A DNA stretch of 64,000 nt from Psococerastis gibbosa (GCA_963971405.1 OZ020484.1:38214770-38278769), one strand, 5' to 3'; shown: positions 12,001-24,289, counted from the stretch's first letter. The notes: generated from the sequence alone by a model not told the origin. Translations and numbers: made by a program.

Positions 12001-13223
12001 ATGATAGGCACTATTGTGAACGCGTCTTTGAAGTCCGCCATGACTTTTGCAATAAAAGGCAGCTGCATCTCTATACTGTGTTCAGCTTCATCGACCTGAA
12101 GTGACATGCTTTGAAATTCATTCGTTTCCTTTAGCCTGCTGTAAACTAAAGAAAACTTTGAGTTTAAAATCAATACAATTTAGGTTAATTAATTTTGGAA
12201 TAACGAGTTATGCACACTTTGAAACAGTGATGGTGAGCGTAGAGTGCACGTTTCAGAGAATATATTGTGTGTAGCTGGTATGTTTTGTTTCTACTTGTAA
12301 AACATAAAAATATCGTATAATTAAGGCCTGGAGTAGAATCGTCACTGGGTCCCCAAACACATAATTCCGGAGGCCACTCACTGTGTGTAAAAAAAAGTGA
12401 GTAAAAGGTAAATTCGCTACTATTGATAGTAAAGGACGTAGATGTACATGAATGACTTCTTGCCGAGCGTAGGCCTAGGTACCAAGTGTGAGAACATAGT
12501 TACCTTGTTGGTCAATAGTCAGGTCATAGAAAGGAGTTGCATATGCCACAGCAGAGCTCAACGCACAGCCAGCCAAACGAACGTGGTGTGAGGGTCCCAG
12601 AATAAATATTCTACGGACGACAGCAGGGCTTATTTGCCGAAATCCGTGAGCGGCGCATGCACCACAATATTGGTATCCGGCATGGGGAGAAATTATAGCT
12701 CGAGCAGGGCCGTACGAAAGCTCGGCCGCACTCAACCATCCCTCAAGTTGTCGATCTAAGTCTTTAGCTAAAAAAAAATATAAATAATTTTTATCGATTA
12801 GATAAATTTAACTATTACAATTAATTTTAATGACTTATTCATTTTTAATTTTCAGCTGAGACAAATTTATCGTTGTCTTCCTAAACCAACGAATTACCCA
12901 AAGCTTAATATAGGCTTATCTAGAGCATCAAAGGAGAAAGGAATCTTTGTCATCCACTTAAATAATATGCCTAGTTCCATAACAAAAGAAATCCTAACTC
13001 CACAAACTCCGACTTTCGACTGAGTTGATTTCAGCTTAGAGATTTGTGAAATATATGGGTAATTCGGTAATAGAATTAGATCACCAACAGTATGCAAACT
13101 ATTGAAAACTACTCTTTAGTCTGGGTCAGTAACCCATAAATAATCAGTCAATAGAACAAAACTAGTTTGATTACCTGAATCAGTATACCAACTACCAGAA
13201 TGTAGAGCCGTCCGTACTGCCAT
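9099..13223 (-). CDS. MEMO1: MEMO1 family protein (mediator of cell motility 1)
   Basis: Five coding exons on the minus strand: 13223-13175, 12767-12504, 12145-11814, 9661-9557 and 9239-9099. All have GT/AG borders and continuous phase, giving 296 aa against 297 in human. The fold is related to extradiol dioxygenases. Family members bind metal and act in ErbB2-linked cell motility and, as reported, iron handling. Visible hallmarks are SGSWYTDS near the N-terminus, [17 protein letters not shown] (His45), FILGPSHHV (His77), [24 protein letters not shown] (Cys240) and the C-terminal KYAQSSRC with [15 protein letters not shown] before the stop. His45, His77 and Cys240 correspond to the metal-site residues His49, His81 and Cys244 of human MEMO1. 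Intron 3 (11813-9662) holds a dead Tc1/mariner element. The start codon lies 430 bp from that of the divergent zinc-finger gene, suggesting a shared promoter region. Confidence 0.95.
9990..10110 (-). repeat. tRNA-derived SINE copy
   Basis: Read on the minus strand, this has GTAGCTGTGCTAACG (A-box-like) and GGTTCGAATCCCGCC (B box), preceded by CTGTTCGGTTTGATAG. The same leader and B-box unit recur at 37375-37575 and, more diverged, at 14720-14910. It lies in MEMO1 intron 3 beside the Tc1 element. Confidence 0.6.
10168..11691 (-). mobile_element. Tc1/mariner element with long terminal inverted repeats
   Basis: Flanked by TA duplications (10166-10167 and 11692-11693). The roughly 210-bp terminal inverted repeats (about 10168-10380 and 11490-11691) each contain an outer motif, AATAATAAGAACGCGGAGC, and a related inner motif, AAGAATAAGAATGCGG. 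This resembles the IR/DR layout of Sleeping Beauty-class elements. Between them lies a minus-strand transposase relic. The element is about 1.5 kb, typical for the superfamily. Confidence 0.85.
10420..11154 (-). pseudogene. Decayed Tc1-type transposase
   Basis: Minus-strand fragments read [20 protein letters not shown], then [12 protein letters not shown], then [17 protein letters not shown]. These correspond to Tc1 blocks VWGCFSxxGVGPL, FQQDNDPKHT and SPDLNPIENLW. The second catalytic Asp (QQDND) is Gly here and the catalytic Glu (NPIENLW) is Lys. Stops and frameshifts break the frame further upstream (10860-11154). It cannot encode an active transposase. Confidence 0.85.
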
Positions 13224-13653
13224 ATCTTCTGGGTCACTTAGTGTTTAATTAATATTAATTAGCTAACTAAGTTTATGTTAAAAATTGCAATGAAATTGCA
13301 AAGAAAATATTTGACGCTGAAAGTCAAATTGCAAGTTTAACGGCCATTTTGTATTTCAAATCGGGGAATCGGGGTGACAGACAAGGGTAACAGGATAATA
13401 ATACATTTCAAAACCCACGATAATTCATAAAATAATATCACAAAACGGAAGTTGTATAAAAATAACTAATGCGATTATTTAATTATTTGAAGAAACGAAA
13501 GTTTTAAACGTTTGTAACATTTAAGGTAAAAGTTGTCTTTGCCAGTCTGTGATTCAGAAATCAGCTGATATTTTGTTTATTTATATTTACCCTTTTAGTT
13601 TTTTAACTAATTTACATTATAATTTAACTAATTATTCAAATGACGTACAATAA
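13224..13653. promoter_or_regulatory. Divergent intergenic region between MEMO1 and the zinc-finger gene
   Basis: The start codons of two opposite-strand genes are separated by only 430 bp, so both promoters and 5' leaders must lie here unless an upstream leader exon exists. I did not identify a TATA box or initiator with confidence. The function as a bidirectional promoter is inferred from spacing alone. Confidence 0.45.
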
Positions 13654-16057
13654 ATGGATTTCTTGACGGACTTAAAGGAGCCAATTTCAATATGCAGATT
13701 ATGTTCTGCTAATGATCCGAGATTGTATCCGGTTTTCTGTTTCAATGATGTTGAAACCAAGGCTATTTCACTGGCAATGAAAATTACATTATGCACTACA
13801 GTTAAGGTAGGTTGGGATGATACAGGAATTTCTTGCTAGGTCCCTAATTGTGGTGTCAAGTACTCATACTTGGCAATAAAATCCAGAACAGTTTATTTCG
13901 GCTAAAGTATATGAAACCAATTAATGTCTTGTTTTCTCTTTCAGATTTCAAAAAATGATTCATTTCCTAAAAAAATCTGTTATACATGTTATAATTTTAT
14001 TAAAGACTGGTACCACTTTCGCCTAAAATGTATAAAGTCTGCAGAAACTTTCCTGAAAGCAGATATTCAACCTATTTGTTCAGTTCTAGAGGGCAATTTG
14101 GAATTGCCAGGCAACTCTCACGGAGATAAGGTAGACAGCAGTGGCGATGAAGCTATTTCTAATGATGTCGCAATAGACCTGAACAGTGCATGTACTGATT
14201 TTCAGTCTAACAGGAAGTCTCCAGAGGCCAAGTTTGCCTGCGAGCAATGCCCTGCCTACTTTTCACTTTTCAATGAATTGTCATTGCATAAATTGACACG
14301 GCACTGTCGACCATTGGATAAGACGAACGCGAAGCCATTAAAACCAGTCCAAAATATCAGCATTCAAGATTCTAAAAAAAAAAAATGCACAAGAGAAAAG
14401 TTCAACATGGTATGTTGCGACGTATCCTACATAAGCATTGCAAGATACCGGCAGCACAGGCAAGCTAAGCATCCATCTGAAAAACCTTATGCGTGTGATA
14501 TTTGCGGAAAGCGAAATTTCATTTCTTATCAAACGTTAAAGCGGCATAAAGTTCTTCACACTGGCCGGTAAGAAGAAATTGAGCCATTGCTTTGCTAAGG
14601 TGCTTTTACATGCTCGTATAATAGGCTTTGTTACCCTCATCTCAATGTCTACTGTGTCTTAATACAACCAAAAATAGTATCAGGATAGTGTCGAGTACAG
14701 AATACTAAAGAGTATTCAAGATAAACCTGGACCCAGCAGGACTCGAACCCATGATAGATCTACGCCTTGCCGGAGCATCGTGTTTACCACTACACCACGG
14801 GTCCCTTCTTGTCCAGGCTTGCACAGACTATTTGATACTCATGGGCAGGATTCATGCTGTTAGGCAGCCTGCAAACACAGCTACGCAACTGAACAAGTCT
14901 GCGTGCTATTTATTTGCATAAAAGCAAAGCTTTATTTAACTATCTATTTAGTGTTTAAATTGAGAAACTTTATAGATAATACTTGTGTACCTGTGTCCGA
15001 TCCTATGGTACGTTATAACTACAATATTTACCCATTTGCTGACGGGTGAATGTGCTTCTCTCCTAGGTTTGCTTGTAAAGAGTGCGGAAAGTCATTTACA
15101 TGTCACGCGATCCTACGGATTCATGTACGCGACAAACACGAGAACGACAGGCCGTTCATCTGTGATTATTGTGGGAAGGGATTCGTGACAGAGCTGCTCT
15201 TGAGCTACCACCAGCGGTTCCACAGGGGAGAGCGCAAGTTCGTATGCGAAGAGTGTGGTGTCGCTGTGGTGACCAGTAGTAGCCTGGCCAAACACAAGCG
15301 GCTGCACAGCAACGTCAGACCTCACGTCTGCCAAGTCTGTAACAAGGGGTTTGTTGTCAAGGGCCGGCTTGTCGAGCACATGAGAAAACATACAGGTACA
15401 GAGACATTTCAATTTTCCGATTATAGATAGCGCGCTTTTCAATTATCAACTGTGGGTTATATTTCATTAAAATATTTTTATTTATGTGTTCGCTCTAATC
15501 AGCAGATTAATTACCAATATTACGATAATTACCATTACGAAACTAGCATCTCTATAGGCCCTATACACACGGACGTCCAACGTCGGCGTCAGACGCTGAG
15601 AAATTTGTCATTGTAGCAAATGTTTGGTGCATGGTTGGTGCAAAACCAAAGAATCTACTCCTAAAGACTTATACGAGCTGGCTTGTCGACAGGAAAACTG
15701 GGCACTTCCGAGTGGTTGGCTACGCCAGTCTCTGAAATCTTTCCAACCACCCACTTGCTCCAATGACAAATTTATCAGCGTCTGACGCCGGCGTCGAACG
15801 TCCTTGTGTACCATCGGGCCTTTAAAGCGTTTATGGGAGTAATAAATACTAACTAACTTTTTTACTGTATGTATTTTACAGGTGAAAGACCATTTGTGTG
15901 CGAGATTTGTAAAAAATCGTTCACAATGCGCGACAAGCTGAAACGTCACGTGCGAACTCACCTCAAGCAGACACTGTATTCATGCCAGAAGTGCCTAATG
16001 GGGTACAGCACTTGTAAAGGCCTGACCAACCATCTCAGGACGCACTCTCCCTCATAG
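13654..16057 (+). CDS. ZAD-type C2H2 zinc-finger protein
   Basis: Four coding exons (13654-13806, 13945-14567, 15067-15395, 15882-16057) join in continuous phase to 426 aa. The N-terminus is a zinc-finger-associated domain: Cys14-x2-Cys17 in ICRLCSAND, then Cys63-x2-Cys66 in KKICYTCYNFI, split by intron 1. A linker rich in Asp and Ser follows. Then come about eight C2H2 fingers plus one degenerate finger; examples are YACDICGKRNF, FACKECGKSF, FICDYCGKGF, FVCEICKKSF and YSCQKCLMGYS. Several are joined by TGERPF-type linkers. The last finger ends five codons before the stop. ZAD proteins are usually nuclear DNA-binding factors that dimerise through the ZAD; the targets here are unknown and no orthologue is assigned. 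AATAAA occurs near 16290. Intron 2 contains a SINE copy. Confidence 0.92.
14720..14910 (-). repeat. tRNA-like SINE copy in the zinc-finger gene intron
   Basis: On the minus strand, GGGACCCGTGGTGTAGTGG (A box) and ATGGGTTCGAGTCCTGC (B box) lie about 50 nt apart and end with complementary acceptor-like bases. The flank contains GACTTGTTCAGTTGCGTAGC, matching the leader of the other two copies. This points to a tRNA-derived SINE rather than a functional tRNA. Confidence 0.55.
15551..15826. repeat. Inverted-repeat element in zinc-finger gene intron 3
   Basis: ACGGACGTCCAACGTCGGCG with TCAGACGCTGAGAAATTTGTC on the left is mirrored by GACAAATTTATCAGCGTCTG with ACGCCGGCGTCGAACGTCC on the right, about 200 bp apart. 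This has the shape of a MITE. It is not coding. Confidence 0.55.
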
Positions 16058-17835
16058 CAGGTAATTGAAAGAATTTTAAATGGTTTACTGGGTTTGGCAA
16101 CTGTAAATTATACACTCTGATGTATACATTCGCTAGAAATTTTTCTAATCGGGATCTGTTGAGCATGTGCTCTATGATCATGTCGTTTCGCATTTGAAAA
16201 AGACCTCTGCACCTTTTGCCGTTGATGGTCGCTTTTAGAAACATTGGAATGTAATTAGAATTCCGTCAATTTTTATGTTGCCTACATTAAATAAATAAAT
16301 AATAAATGCCATTGCTCTTAGGTTATCGTCGTAAATTGTTGTATTTATGAAATTAAGTATGAGATTGAGGATCAGAATGAATTTAATAAGTGGTACACAA
16401 AGTTTCTCTATATAGATTAGATCAATTGTCGATATAATTGGCAACTTGCAGCGCCTCAGTTATTGTTGCCATGGTAAAGTAAAGGAGTCTCCTGTCTCTG
16501 CGTTCCTTTTGCTAACAAATTGAAAAACTTTATTTGCTGCATGAGCTCCATGGCTGCATTATTTTAGTAACAAGTTAAGGCCAAGGGGTGTAGGAAAATA
16601 CACCTATTAAAAATCAGCTCTTAGAAGTGTATGTCTTTCTATGCGCGTTTAATTACATTGCTGGATAAGATAACAATAAAATCCCCATTGACAAAGAACA
16701 TGTTGGGTGACTAATCAGCAACTGTATGTATGGAAATGGTGACTGCGTGTGTAATCTCTGGTATGACACTGTTACTGCTAGTAAGGCAATGCTCGTGACC
16801 TCGGTGTTGTGTTTGCGGCAATTGTGTGTGGATTAATTAAATCTGATCACACAACTCGCATAACTTTCCCACCGGCTGCCTTTTGCTCTTTGGCCTTCGA
16901 GAGCACATGGTTTGTAACTCAAATTGTATATTGAAATTGAAAATAAAAGGCAAATTATTATTATTAAAGTATTATAAAGTATAAAAATTAAAATGTAATC
17001 AGCAAATGATATTTAAAAGAAACCTGTCTCTAATTAGATCTCATTTTTTAATTAAATTTGGGATGTATAAAATGCTGAGCTGAGCCCAGCCAGGAGATAA
17101 AATTGACTTCATTTTCCATATGGATGAATTTTGGGCCTTTCGGCCCACTCTTGCTGTCCATAATTAAAAGTCCACCATACCCAAATGGGTTCCTTGCCTT
17201 TGTTGGTATATGATAAATACTGCTTTCGGCCATATTCATTCCCACATAATAAAAAGTGAAGTGGCCAAGAAAAAGAATCAACTATCAGTCCTCAGGGTTG
17301 AATGGGAACCCTTTACGTCAGGTCAGGTCAGAACATATTACAGAGTAGTGGTACGGACTCAGGTTTCAACCCGAAACGTTATTTGTTCGAGTCTGACAAT
17401 TGTTACACTTTCTGGTTATGCTTTGGAGGGCATGTAAAGCAGGTGGTCCCGGGCCTTCCTAGTTGAGTATAAGAGAGGGATTTAAAGCCCTAACTCCGCT
17501 AGGCTGGCTTGGTAATAGACCAAAAAGTTATTATTCATTATTAAGGTTTTGATGGGGTTTTCTTGTATTTATAAAATTAATCGTTTATATTTCTATTAGT
17601 GTTGTTGTAGTCCATTTGCTGTACTGTCTTGGCACGGGTTTCATGATTAATCTTTGAAATCAATTGTAATTTAGATGACCTTGGATTTTCAAATTAGTCT
17701 GGAACCATCTGTAACTGTTATCTGTGTCTCGTTAAAATTTTGGTATACTTGGTTTATCTTATCACTCCTGTGGTTTCTAACGTATTTTTTTCAGCAGTAA
17801 GGTAACAACAAGACAAGTAAGCGACATTTTTCACA
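16058..17835. other. Intergenic between zinc-finger gene and DNase II
   Basis: Holds the 3' untranslated region of the zinc-finger gene (clustered AATAAA near 16290-16306) and the 5' flank of the DNase II gene. One SINE copy lies at 17310-17540. No further gene is recognised. Confidence 0.5.
17310..17540 (+). repeat. Second SINE family, fullest copy
   Basis: An A-box-like TAGTGGTACGG and a B-box-like GTTCGAGTCTGAC are followed by a body beginning GGAGGGCATGTAAAGC and containing GTCCCGGGCCTTCCTAG. The body recurs at 60190-60310 with high similarity and at 24290-24390 with more divergence. The Pol III-type boxes suggest a tRNA-derived SINE. Confidence 0.6.
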
Positions 17836-20800
17836 ATGCTCTTCCATTTATGGTGCTATCTGTCGCTAGTTCTCGGCCTTTCGCTTGCTCAGCAGTGTCT
17901 CGACGAAAATGGAAAGCCCGTGGATTGGTGAGTCTTTTTTTTTACTGCAGACTGCATTTGCCATTAACATGAGACTATTTTAGATTTAGGCTAATTTTTA
18001 AACAGTGATAAAAAGTTCAATAGGATATGAAACGTACGTATTGGTTACCTCTGGATCACGCAAAAATTAGACAGTTTCTATTTTTTATTTAATTTAGTAG
18101 GTAAGTCATAAAGATTTGGCCGATGAAAATTGAAGTGGACTACTTCAACGTCGTCGGTTAATTTTACTTTTTGTTGCTGTCATTTCACTATGAACTTTAA
18201 AATGCACGAAATTTTGGTACTCCATTAAGTTAGTTAAACAATTTCAACACGAAAAAAATTAAAAATACTCTGTGATGTTGTGTATGAGGTAGTCCTCTTT
18301 ATCTTCCATATAGGCCTACCAAATATTTATAACTTGCGCAGTAAATTAAATTACATATTAAAATTAAAACACATCAAGTGGTGACCAATATCTACCACAA
18401 AATACCATAACATATTTAGGGTATATACGCATTGATTGACTAATGAAAGTTGCATCCAAAAAGGGAATTTAAGTACCTATGTATTAAAAGTTTTCGCCTT
18501 GTTCGACATGGTAATTGGTAAAGTGCATTTTATTGAGTATTCTCATAATTTCACAAAAGGGCTGCGGCTACAGTAATAATAACGGCACTATAAGTAATTA
18601 TAAAGATACAATTTTGAATCTGAACATGCACTACCAATAATTTCCAATTTTCCTTTTCACTATGGCAGTGATTAATTGAATCTCAGAATTTTGCTACTTC
18701 TAATCGTATTATTTTTGTATTCCATTTCTTAATCCCAAAATCATACAAAACCATAAACTGCAGGATCCAAAGTGACTATATGAAAGTTTTTTTTAATAGT
18801 CTGTGCATTCCCACAAAATATTATGATCTTAAATTTGACAATAAAATGTATTTTCAATTACAGTGGAATCGGTTTATTATTACTCCACCTACTGTAAATT
18901 GACCAACCGCCTGTTATGACGTAATTACACAAGGAAGTTTTCATTAACGCTTTGTAGGACATCCGCTTATTATGACGTGTTTGTCAATTCCCTTCGATGT
19001 TATAATAATCTGATTCTACTGTATATTCATTATACAAGTTCAAATATTAAGGTCCTTGACCCTCCAGAGCCGGATCGACCGTGTCACGAGTTACAATCAA
19101 ATTGGGAGTAACCCGAAAGTCCAATTTCTTGCGTCAAATTCAGCCAGGCTATGTAGAGGCGTGTCAGTAATATGTTCATACGTGATCTGCAACTTGTCTT
19201 ACAGTTGGGGGCAGCTTGTTGTATAGATGGTAAGCAAGTAGGTATCGGGAAGGAGTCACAAAGTACGTTGCCTAACAATGATGGATATGGTGATAATCAT
19301 GTCTACACTATTGTTTACTTACAGCTGATAGCTGATAATGTTTTTCCTAAACTGGTGTAGGGTATACAAATATCTCTTTTCGTATAAAAATGTAATGTTA
19401 TGCTAGACTGTGTACAGTATGTATTGTTTTTCAATTTCGAAATCTCTGCGCTTTTCCTTTTACGAATATTTTTTTTCTTTTAGGTACGTTCTTTACAAAC
19501 TACCAGCCATTAGCAATTCCAAGGATTATCTCCTTCGGCGCGGACTTGCATACATGTACATTACCTCAAACGCAAATGCGTCCGACTGGACACTCTCCTC
19601 GTTATCCATCAATGACACTAGGTCCATACCGGCCTTAACATTGTCTCCACTCTACGGAAACAAATCTGATAGCTACCTCTACGCGCTTTACAACGACAAC
19701 CCACCTAATTCCACAGCTACAACAGCCTTCGGACACACTAAAGGGGTTGTCATTGCCGGGAGCACGATTGGTCTATGGCTGATACATAGCGCTCCTCGGT
19801 TTCCATTAGAACCAGTCGATTCGAAGTCGTCGAAGAAAAATAAATACATGTATCCCGCTACGGCTGCGCGGTATGGCCAGTCTTTCTTGTGCATAACTCT
19901 GCCTGCTAATCAAATGGAGAAACTAGGCACACAGCTGACGTTCAATAAACCCAAGGTGTACAGTCACAATTTGCCCGACAAATTAGCTGTTCAGTATAAG
20001 AATTTGGCGTTGGCCATTAAGGGAAGAAATATTCGGAGTCCTCCATGGACGAATAAAGTAGCACTGGTCACGTTGGGCGGTATGGAGTTCATTTCTTATG
20101 CGAAAGGATCAGGCTTTGGGAAAGATTTATATGGATGGCTGGCTGAAGATGTTAACTCAGATTTACAAGTGAGTGGTGGATATTTATGCACAGTATGTAT
20201 TTAATAGACTCGTATCTGTACTTGGTTAAGTTATGCTTTCGCCTGTTTCATTGCGTCAATGGTAAGCTTGTCTCAGCTTGTCCATAATCGCTTGTAGCCG
20301 GTGTAGGTTGACATATAGAACGTATACGAGTTAGCCAATAGCCAAAAATGCATAAGGAAACAATACAAATACTGTCCGAAATCCATGGAGTCGTTGGGAT
20401 TGGACAAGGGACCTACGGGCCACTGTAAGTAGGCCTGGGTCCATAGAAAGTTCTTCAAAAAAATGTATGGATGTATTGAATGGGTGTACATGATTATTTA
20501 TTGTTTATTTAAATTCTTTATGTATTACTAGCGCAGGGCCCCAACGGTTTAACGTCACCCGGACTAAGACATTCTAAAGAATGTGTATTCAAGATTTTAA
20601 TTATTATTATTATCCAATGCCCACTCTTGGCATCTCTGCCATTTGGTGTCGCGCAAGCCAGTATAGATCAGCGAGGAGATATTCTCCTGTGTTCACCGAC
20701 GAGTCTCGAGCGTCTGCAAGCCCCGGGCATCCAAAGAGATGATCGGCCACCATTGAGGGGTGTCCACACAGGGGGCATGAGGACGAGTCGAATACGCCTA

Positions 20801-23760
20801 TCCTATGTAGGTGTGAAGCTAGGTAGTCGTGTCCAGTGAGGGCTCTGAAGGAGGCAACAAACACGTGGCGGGGGAGGTTTCGGTTGATTGGCCCGTCCTT
20901 TACTAGCCTCTCCCACTTCTTGCCCTGTGCAGCTGTGGCATGACGAGTTTTTACTTGATTAGCACATGTGCAGTTTATTAGTGATCTCGCAGAGGAGAGT
21001 GTAGTTTTCACTTTAACCTGCTGTAGTGATGCGCCAAGTTTAGCTAGGTGGTCTGCATTCTCATTTCCAGCCACACCTATGTGACTCGGAATCCACTGAA
21101 GTGCAATTGTCCAGCCAACAGCAGCCATTTCGTCGAGTAGTCGCCTACATCGGATGGTGCGAGGACAGTCAGTTTCGTTATTGCTGGAGAGGGCGAGGAT
21201 AGCAGCATGGGAGTCGACAAAGATAACTGCTTTTTTGTGACTCTCCGCTTCTTTTAACCTCTCCACTGCTATCGTAACGGCTGCAACCTCTCCATCATAG
21301 CAGCTTAGGGGGGCTCCTACAGCAGCGTGCCCTTCAAATAAGGGACTGAAATACCCAGCACCTGTGTTTCCTGACCCGGGCATAGATGATCCGTCCGTGT
21401 AGACATGAAGCCAGTCAGCAGCCGGATATCGGCTATGGATTGTTTGTAGGGCCGATTTACGCAGGGCTATATCCAAGGATGCGGATTTGGGTAGGTTGTG
21501 ATCTTCTAAGGTCAAGTTTGCAGCAGGTAGGTTATTAAAGAACTCAAAATTATTGTTGGCAGTTTCAGCTTCACCCAAGTTGATCCCATACTTTTCTGCC
21601 AGCTCGAGAGTCTTTGCAATAGGAGCCATGTGAGTACGCAGTCGCTCCCGAGCAGGGTTATATGCTTTCCAAAAAGTTGACCTGGCCCGCTTCATACGTT
21701 CCCATATCTTCAATGTTGCACATTCCCGTCTGACTTCTAGTGGTTCCACTCCAGCTTGTATTTCCATAGCAGCGATTGGCGTGGATTTTGCAGAGCCTGT
21801 AATAATACGGAGTGCGTTGTTCTGAACTTTATTTAGTTTCTCCAATTGACTTGCGCTTCCCATCACCATCACTTCGCTGCCGTACTCCATGGCTGGCCTG
21901 ACATAGGTTTTATAGGTTGTGCTTAGTACGTCTTGATTTGCACCCCACTTGGAGCCAGTGAGTCTTTTAAGAAGGCGACATCTCCTGCTTCCCTTTTCAG
22001 CTGCAGCGTCGATTTGTGGTGCCCAAGTCATTTTGCAGTCGAGTTTGATCCCCAAATATGTGGAAATTGAGTTTTCCTGCAGGTTAGTTCCTTTGTATGA
22101 GATAGTAGCACGGTAGGGCTTCGTTGAGAGAGTAAACATCTGGAAAAAGGACTTTTCTGTGCTTACGGTCATAGCGTTTTCATCTGCCCACGATTCAAGG
22201 CGCTTAAGAGCCGAGTTCAAACATGCTTCCAGTGCTTCTTTATTTTTGCTAGTAGCCCATACAAGGATATCATCCGCATACAAAAGGGCGTTTACTCCGT
22301 GTTCAGCTGTAATTGTTGTAATTAGGTCATTCACCATCACATTAAAGAGCAAATGCATCTACGATATTTTCAACCTTCACCTTTCAGAGAACCTTGCCCC
22401 CCAATAAGTTATCGAAATTACCCAACTTCGTCTTTCCTCATACCTCATTCTGGAAAACCGTCAATGTTCCCCCTCCCGAAACTCCCCCTTCCAATGCGCC
22501 CATTCCCAAACTGAGTCCATCCAATGAAAACTTTGGTCCTGACAGATACAAAAAAATTGTTACATGGTCACAGAATATTGTGGTCCATTTGTTGTCAACA
22601 AAATAATTTGAAATCTGTCCCTTAATTGTGTTGTCTATTCCAGGTGGAGACTTGGGCTAATGGAGCTGGTGAACTGCCGTCAGACTGCCGCGCAAAGTAC
22701 CACGTCATGGACGTCACTGCACTTTCCCTCAAAGTCATGACTTCGTCTTCTGCTATTTCTTTCAAAAATTCCAATGATCACTCAAAGTGGGCAGTTACCA
22801 GTTCTTCGGAAAATCCTATAATTTGCATTGGAGACATAAACAGGATGGTAAGATAATTCATGTTTTGTTACATACAGAAAATTATAAATGAATAAAATTA
22901 CCACGAAAATGAGTTTAGGTTGCTCAAGTCGACGTCTAAGAGATAATGCGATGCTGTTTGCAAACGTCAATCACTTTAGAGGTGCTAGTAGCATGTAAAA
23001 GACCGAAAATCATGTCCTGCGCTTGATTCTTTTGGTAATAACTGCCAAATGAGTTTTGGCTCAGGAAGTGCTCACACGAAGATATGATATCTGCCAATGC
23101 CAGCTATTGACCGTAGCTTGTGGAAGCACAGTTCATCTAATCGTTACTAGAGTTGCAGCAACTCGCAGCCCTACCAATCAATGACTGTGTATATAATAGA
23201 TATTGCCAGTAACTTACCAGACTAGTCACCACTATCTTGGGAATACCCGAACCGTAGCGAAGTAAACAATTAATAAGGACTTATTTGAGCAAATATCAAC
23301 TAAGAAAGTTCAAGAAAACCGAAGACAGTCCCCTTAAGTCTGTAAGAGAATCCTCTCCAATAATTATAGTAGAAATACTCTGTATGATACCCCAATAAGG
23401 CTTACCTGCATACGATACGCTCGGTACGTACGCCAATGATGAAAAAAATTCCATTACTAAAACTACATACATCAAATGATGCAGTTTCAGTAATGGGATT
23501 TTTTAAGTTTAACTGAACATTGAATTTTCTGGCGTTTATCACAGAATGGAGCTTGCACTTGATACGCTAAATATTCCTTGGAACGCTGTTGGTCTACATC
23601 AGATGGAATCAGTCTCTGTAGAGCTTTCTTTAATTGTACTTTTCAGATTGCTCAGTTCAAGCGCGGTGGTGGAACTGTTTGCATGAAGAATGAAAATGTG
23701 TGGAGGCGATTTTCGAAGTTGATACAGGATGTACAGCCCTGCCCTTCAGCAAAGCATTAA
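17836..23760 (+). CDS. DNASE2: Deoxyribonuclease II (lysosomal acid DNase)
   Basis: Four coding exons (17836-17927, 19484-20168, 22644-22847, 23647-23760) join in phase to 364 aa, near the human 360. The enzyme hydrolyses DNA in lysosomes at acid pH without divalent metal. Residues 1-18 form a hydrophobic signal peptide (LWCYLSLVLGLSLA). The mature start QQCLDENGKPVDWYVLYKLP is characteristic. Both HxK half-sites of the phospholipase D-like active site are intact: His115/Lys117 in FGHTKGVV and His305/Lys307 in NDHSKWAV. Cysteines matching the three human disulfides appear to be kept (DCRAK, ICIGD, GGGTVC, QPCPS, LCITL and the N-terminal Cys). The third exon ends IGDINRM and the fourth opens IAQFKRGGGTVC. 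Intron 2 contains an antisense LINE. AATAAA at 23845 lies 85 nt after the stop. Confidence 0.95.
18041..18391. repeat. Hairpin MITE in DNase II intron 1
   Basis: The left arm GGTTACCTCTGGATCACGC with AGTCATAAAGATTTGG near 18105-18121 is mirrored on the right by CCAAATATTTATAACTTGCG and a GTGGTGACC end. Related arms occur at 36638-37258 and 39960-40225 and a partial one near 49870. The ends are approximate. Confidence 0.5.
18861..19021. mobile_element. pogo/Tigger-like MITE
   Basis: Ends CAGTGGAATCGGTTTATTAT and its near reverse complement (ATAATCTGATTCTACTG), flanked by TA on both sides. At 161 bp it is non-coding. TA target and CAGT termini fit a pogo-type non-autonomous element within DNase II intron 1. 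Confidence 0.65.
20599..22370 (-). mobile_element. 5'-truncated I-type LINE (RT plus RNase H)
   Basis: An open frame of 582 codons (22358-20610, minus strand) begins inside the reverse transcriptase and runs to a natural stop. Visible parts are ALLYADDILVWA (RT catalytic box), AMTVSTEKS, STYLGIKLDCKMTWAPQID and the RT C-terminus. They are followed by an RNase H domain with its acidic residues in VYTDGSS, YDGEVAAV, FVDSHAAI and GNENADHLAK. A terminal CCHC motif (C-x2-C-x8-H-x3-C) is also present. The 3' end carries TAA repeats (ATAATAATAATAATTA on the minus strand), as in I elements. It lies in DNase II intron 2, antisense to the gene. The endonuclease and first ORF are missing, so it is dead on arrival, yet the remaining frame is intact. 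Confidence 0.9.
23440..23515. repeat. Short imperfect inverted repeat
   Basis: AAAAAAATTCCATTACTAAAAC is mirrored by TTTCAGTAATGGGATTTTTT with a spacer of about 30 nt, inside DNase II intron 3. It may be a small MITE remnant. Confidence 0.35.
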
Positions 23761-24289
23761 CTTAACTAACAATTTTCGCAGCTTGTATCACATAATTATT
23801 ATTGTATATGGTAATACGTTACTTGCAACTGTGAGAGATTTAGCAATAAATCGGAACTAAAAGTTCATGTGTATGACATCTAATTCTCTCTCCCTGTCTT
23901 ACTCAGATTTTATTGCTGGCAAATATCCCTTTGCCTATGTTGTTTTAAAATTTGCTGCACAAGAGATAGAGCTGTTGCTGATGCATGGCTAAATTCTGAA
24001 TTCTGGCAATAAAACTTGTAACCGACTTGATGAAATTCCATTCGAATTCGAAAATTGAAGTTCAAAGATCAAAACAGACTTGACCTTGACTCTTGCAATC
24101 AGCTAAATTACATAATTTTGAATTAGCAATAATCTAAAATCCTGCTCTGAAGTTATTCCATGGTCATAATTGTGTTAAGCGGTTAAGGTGGTTTTCGTAT
24201 GGGACAAGGGCTTGGACTACTCAAGGTTAGTACTGTGAAAAATACTGTAAAATACTACAAAATAATATTGACATGGCACTTTATACTGT

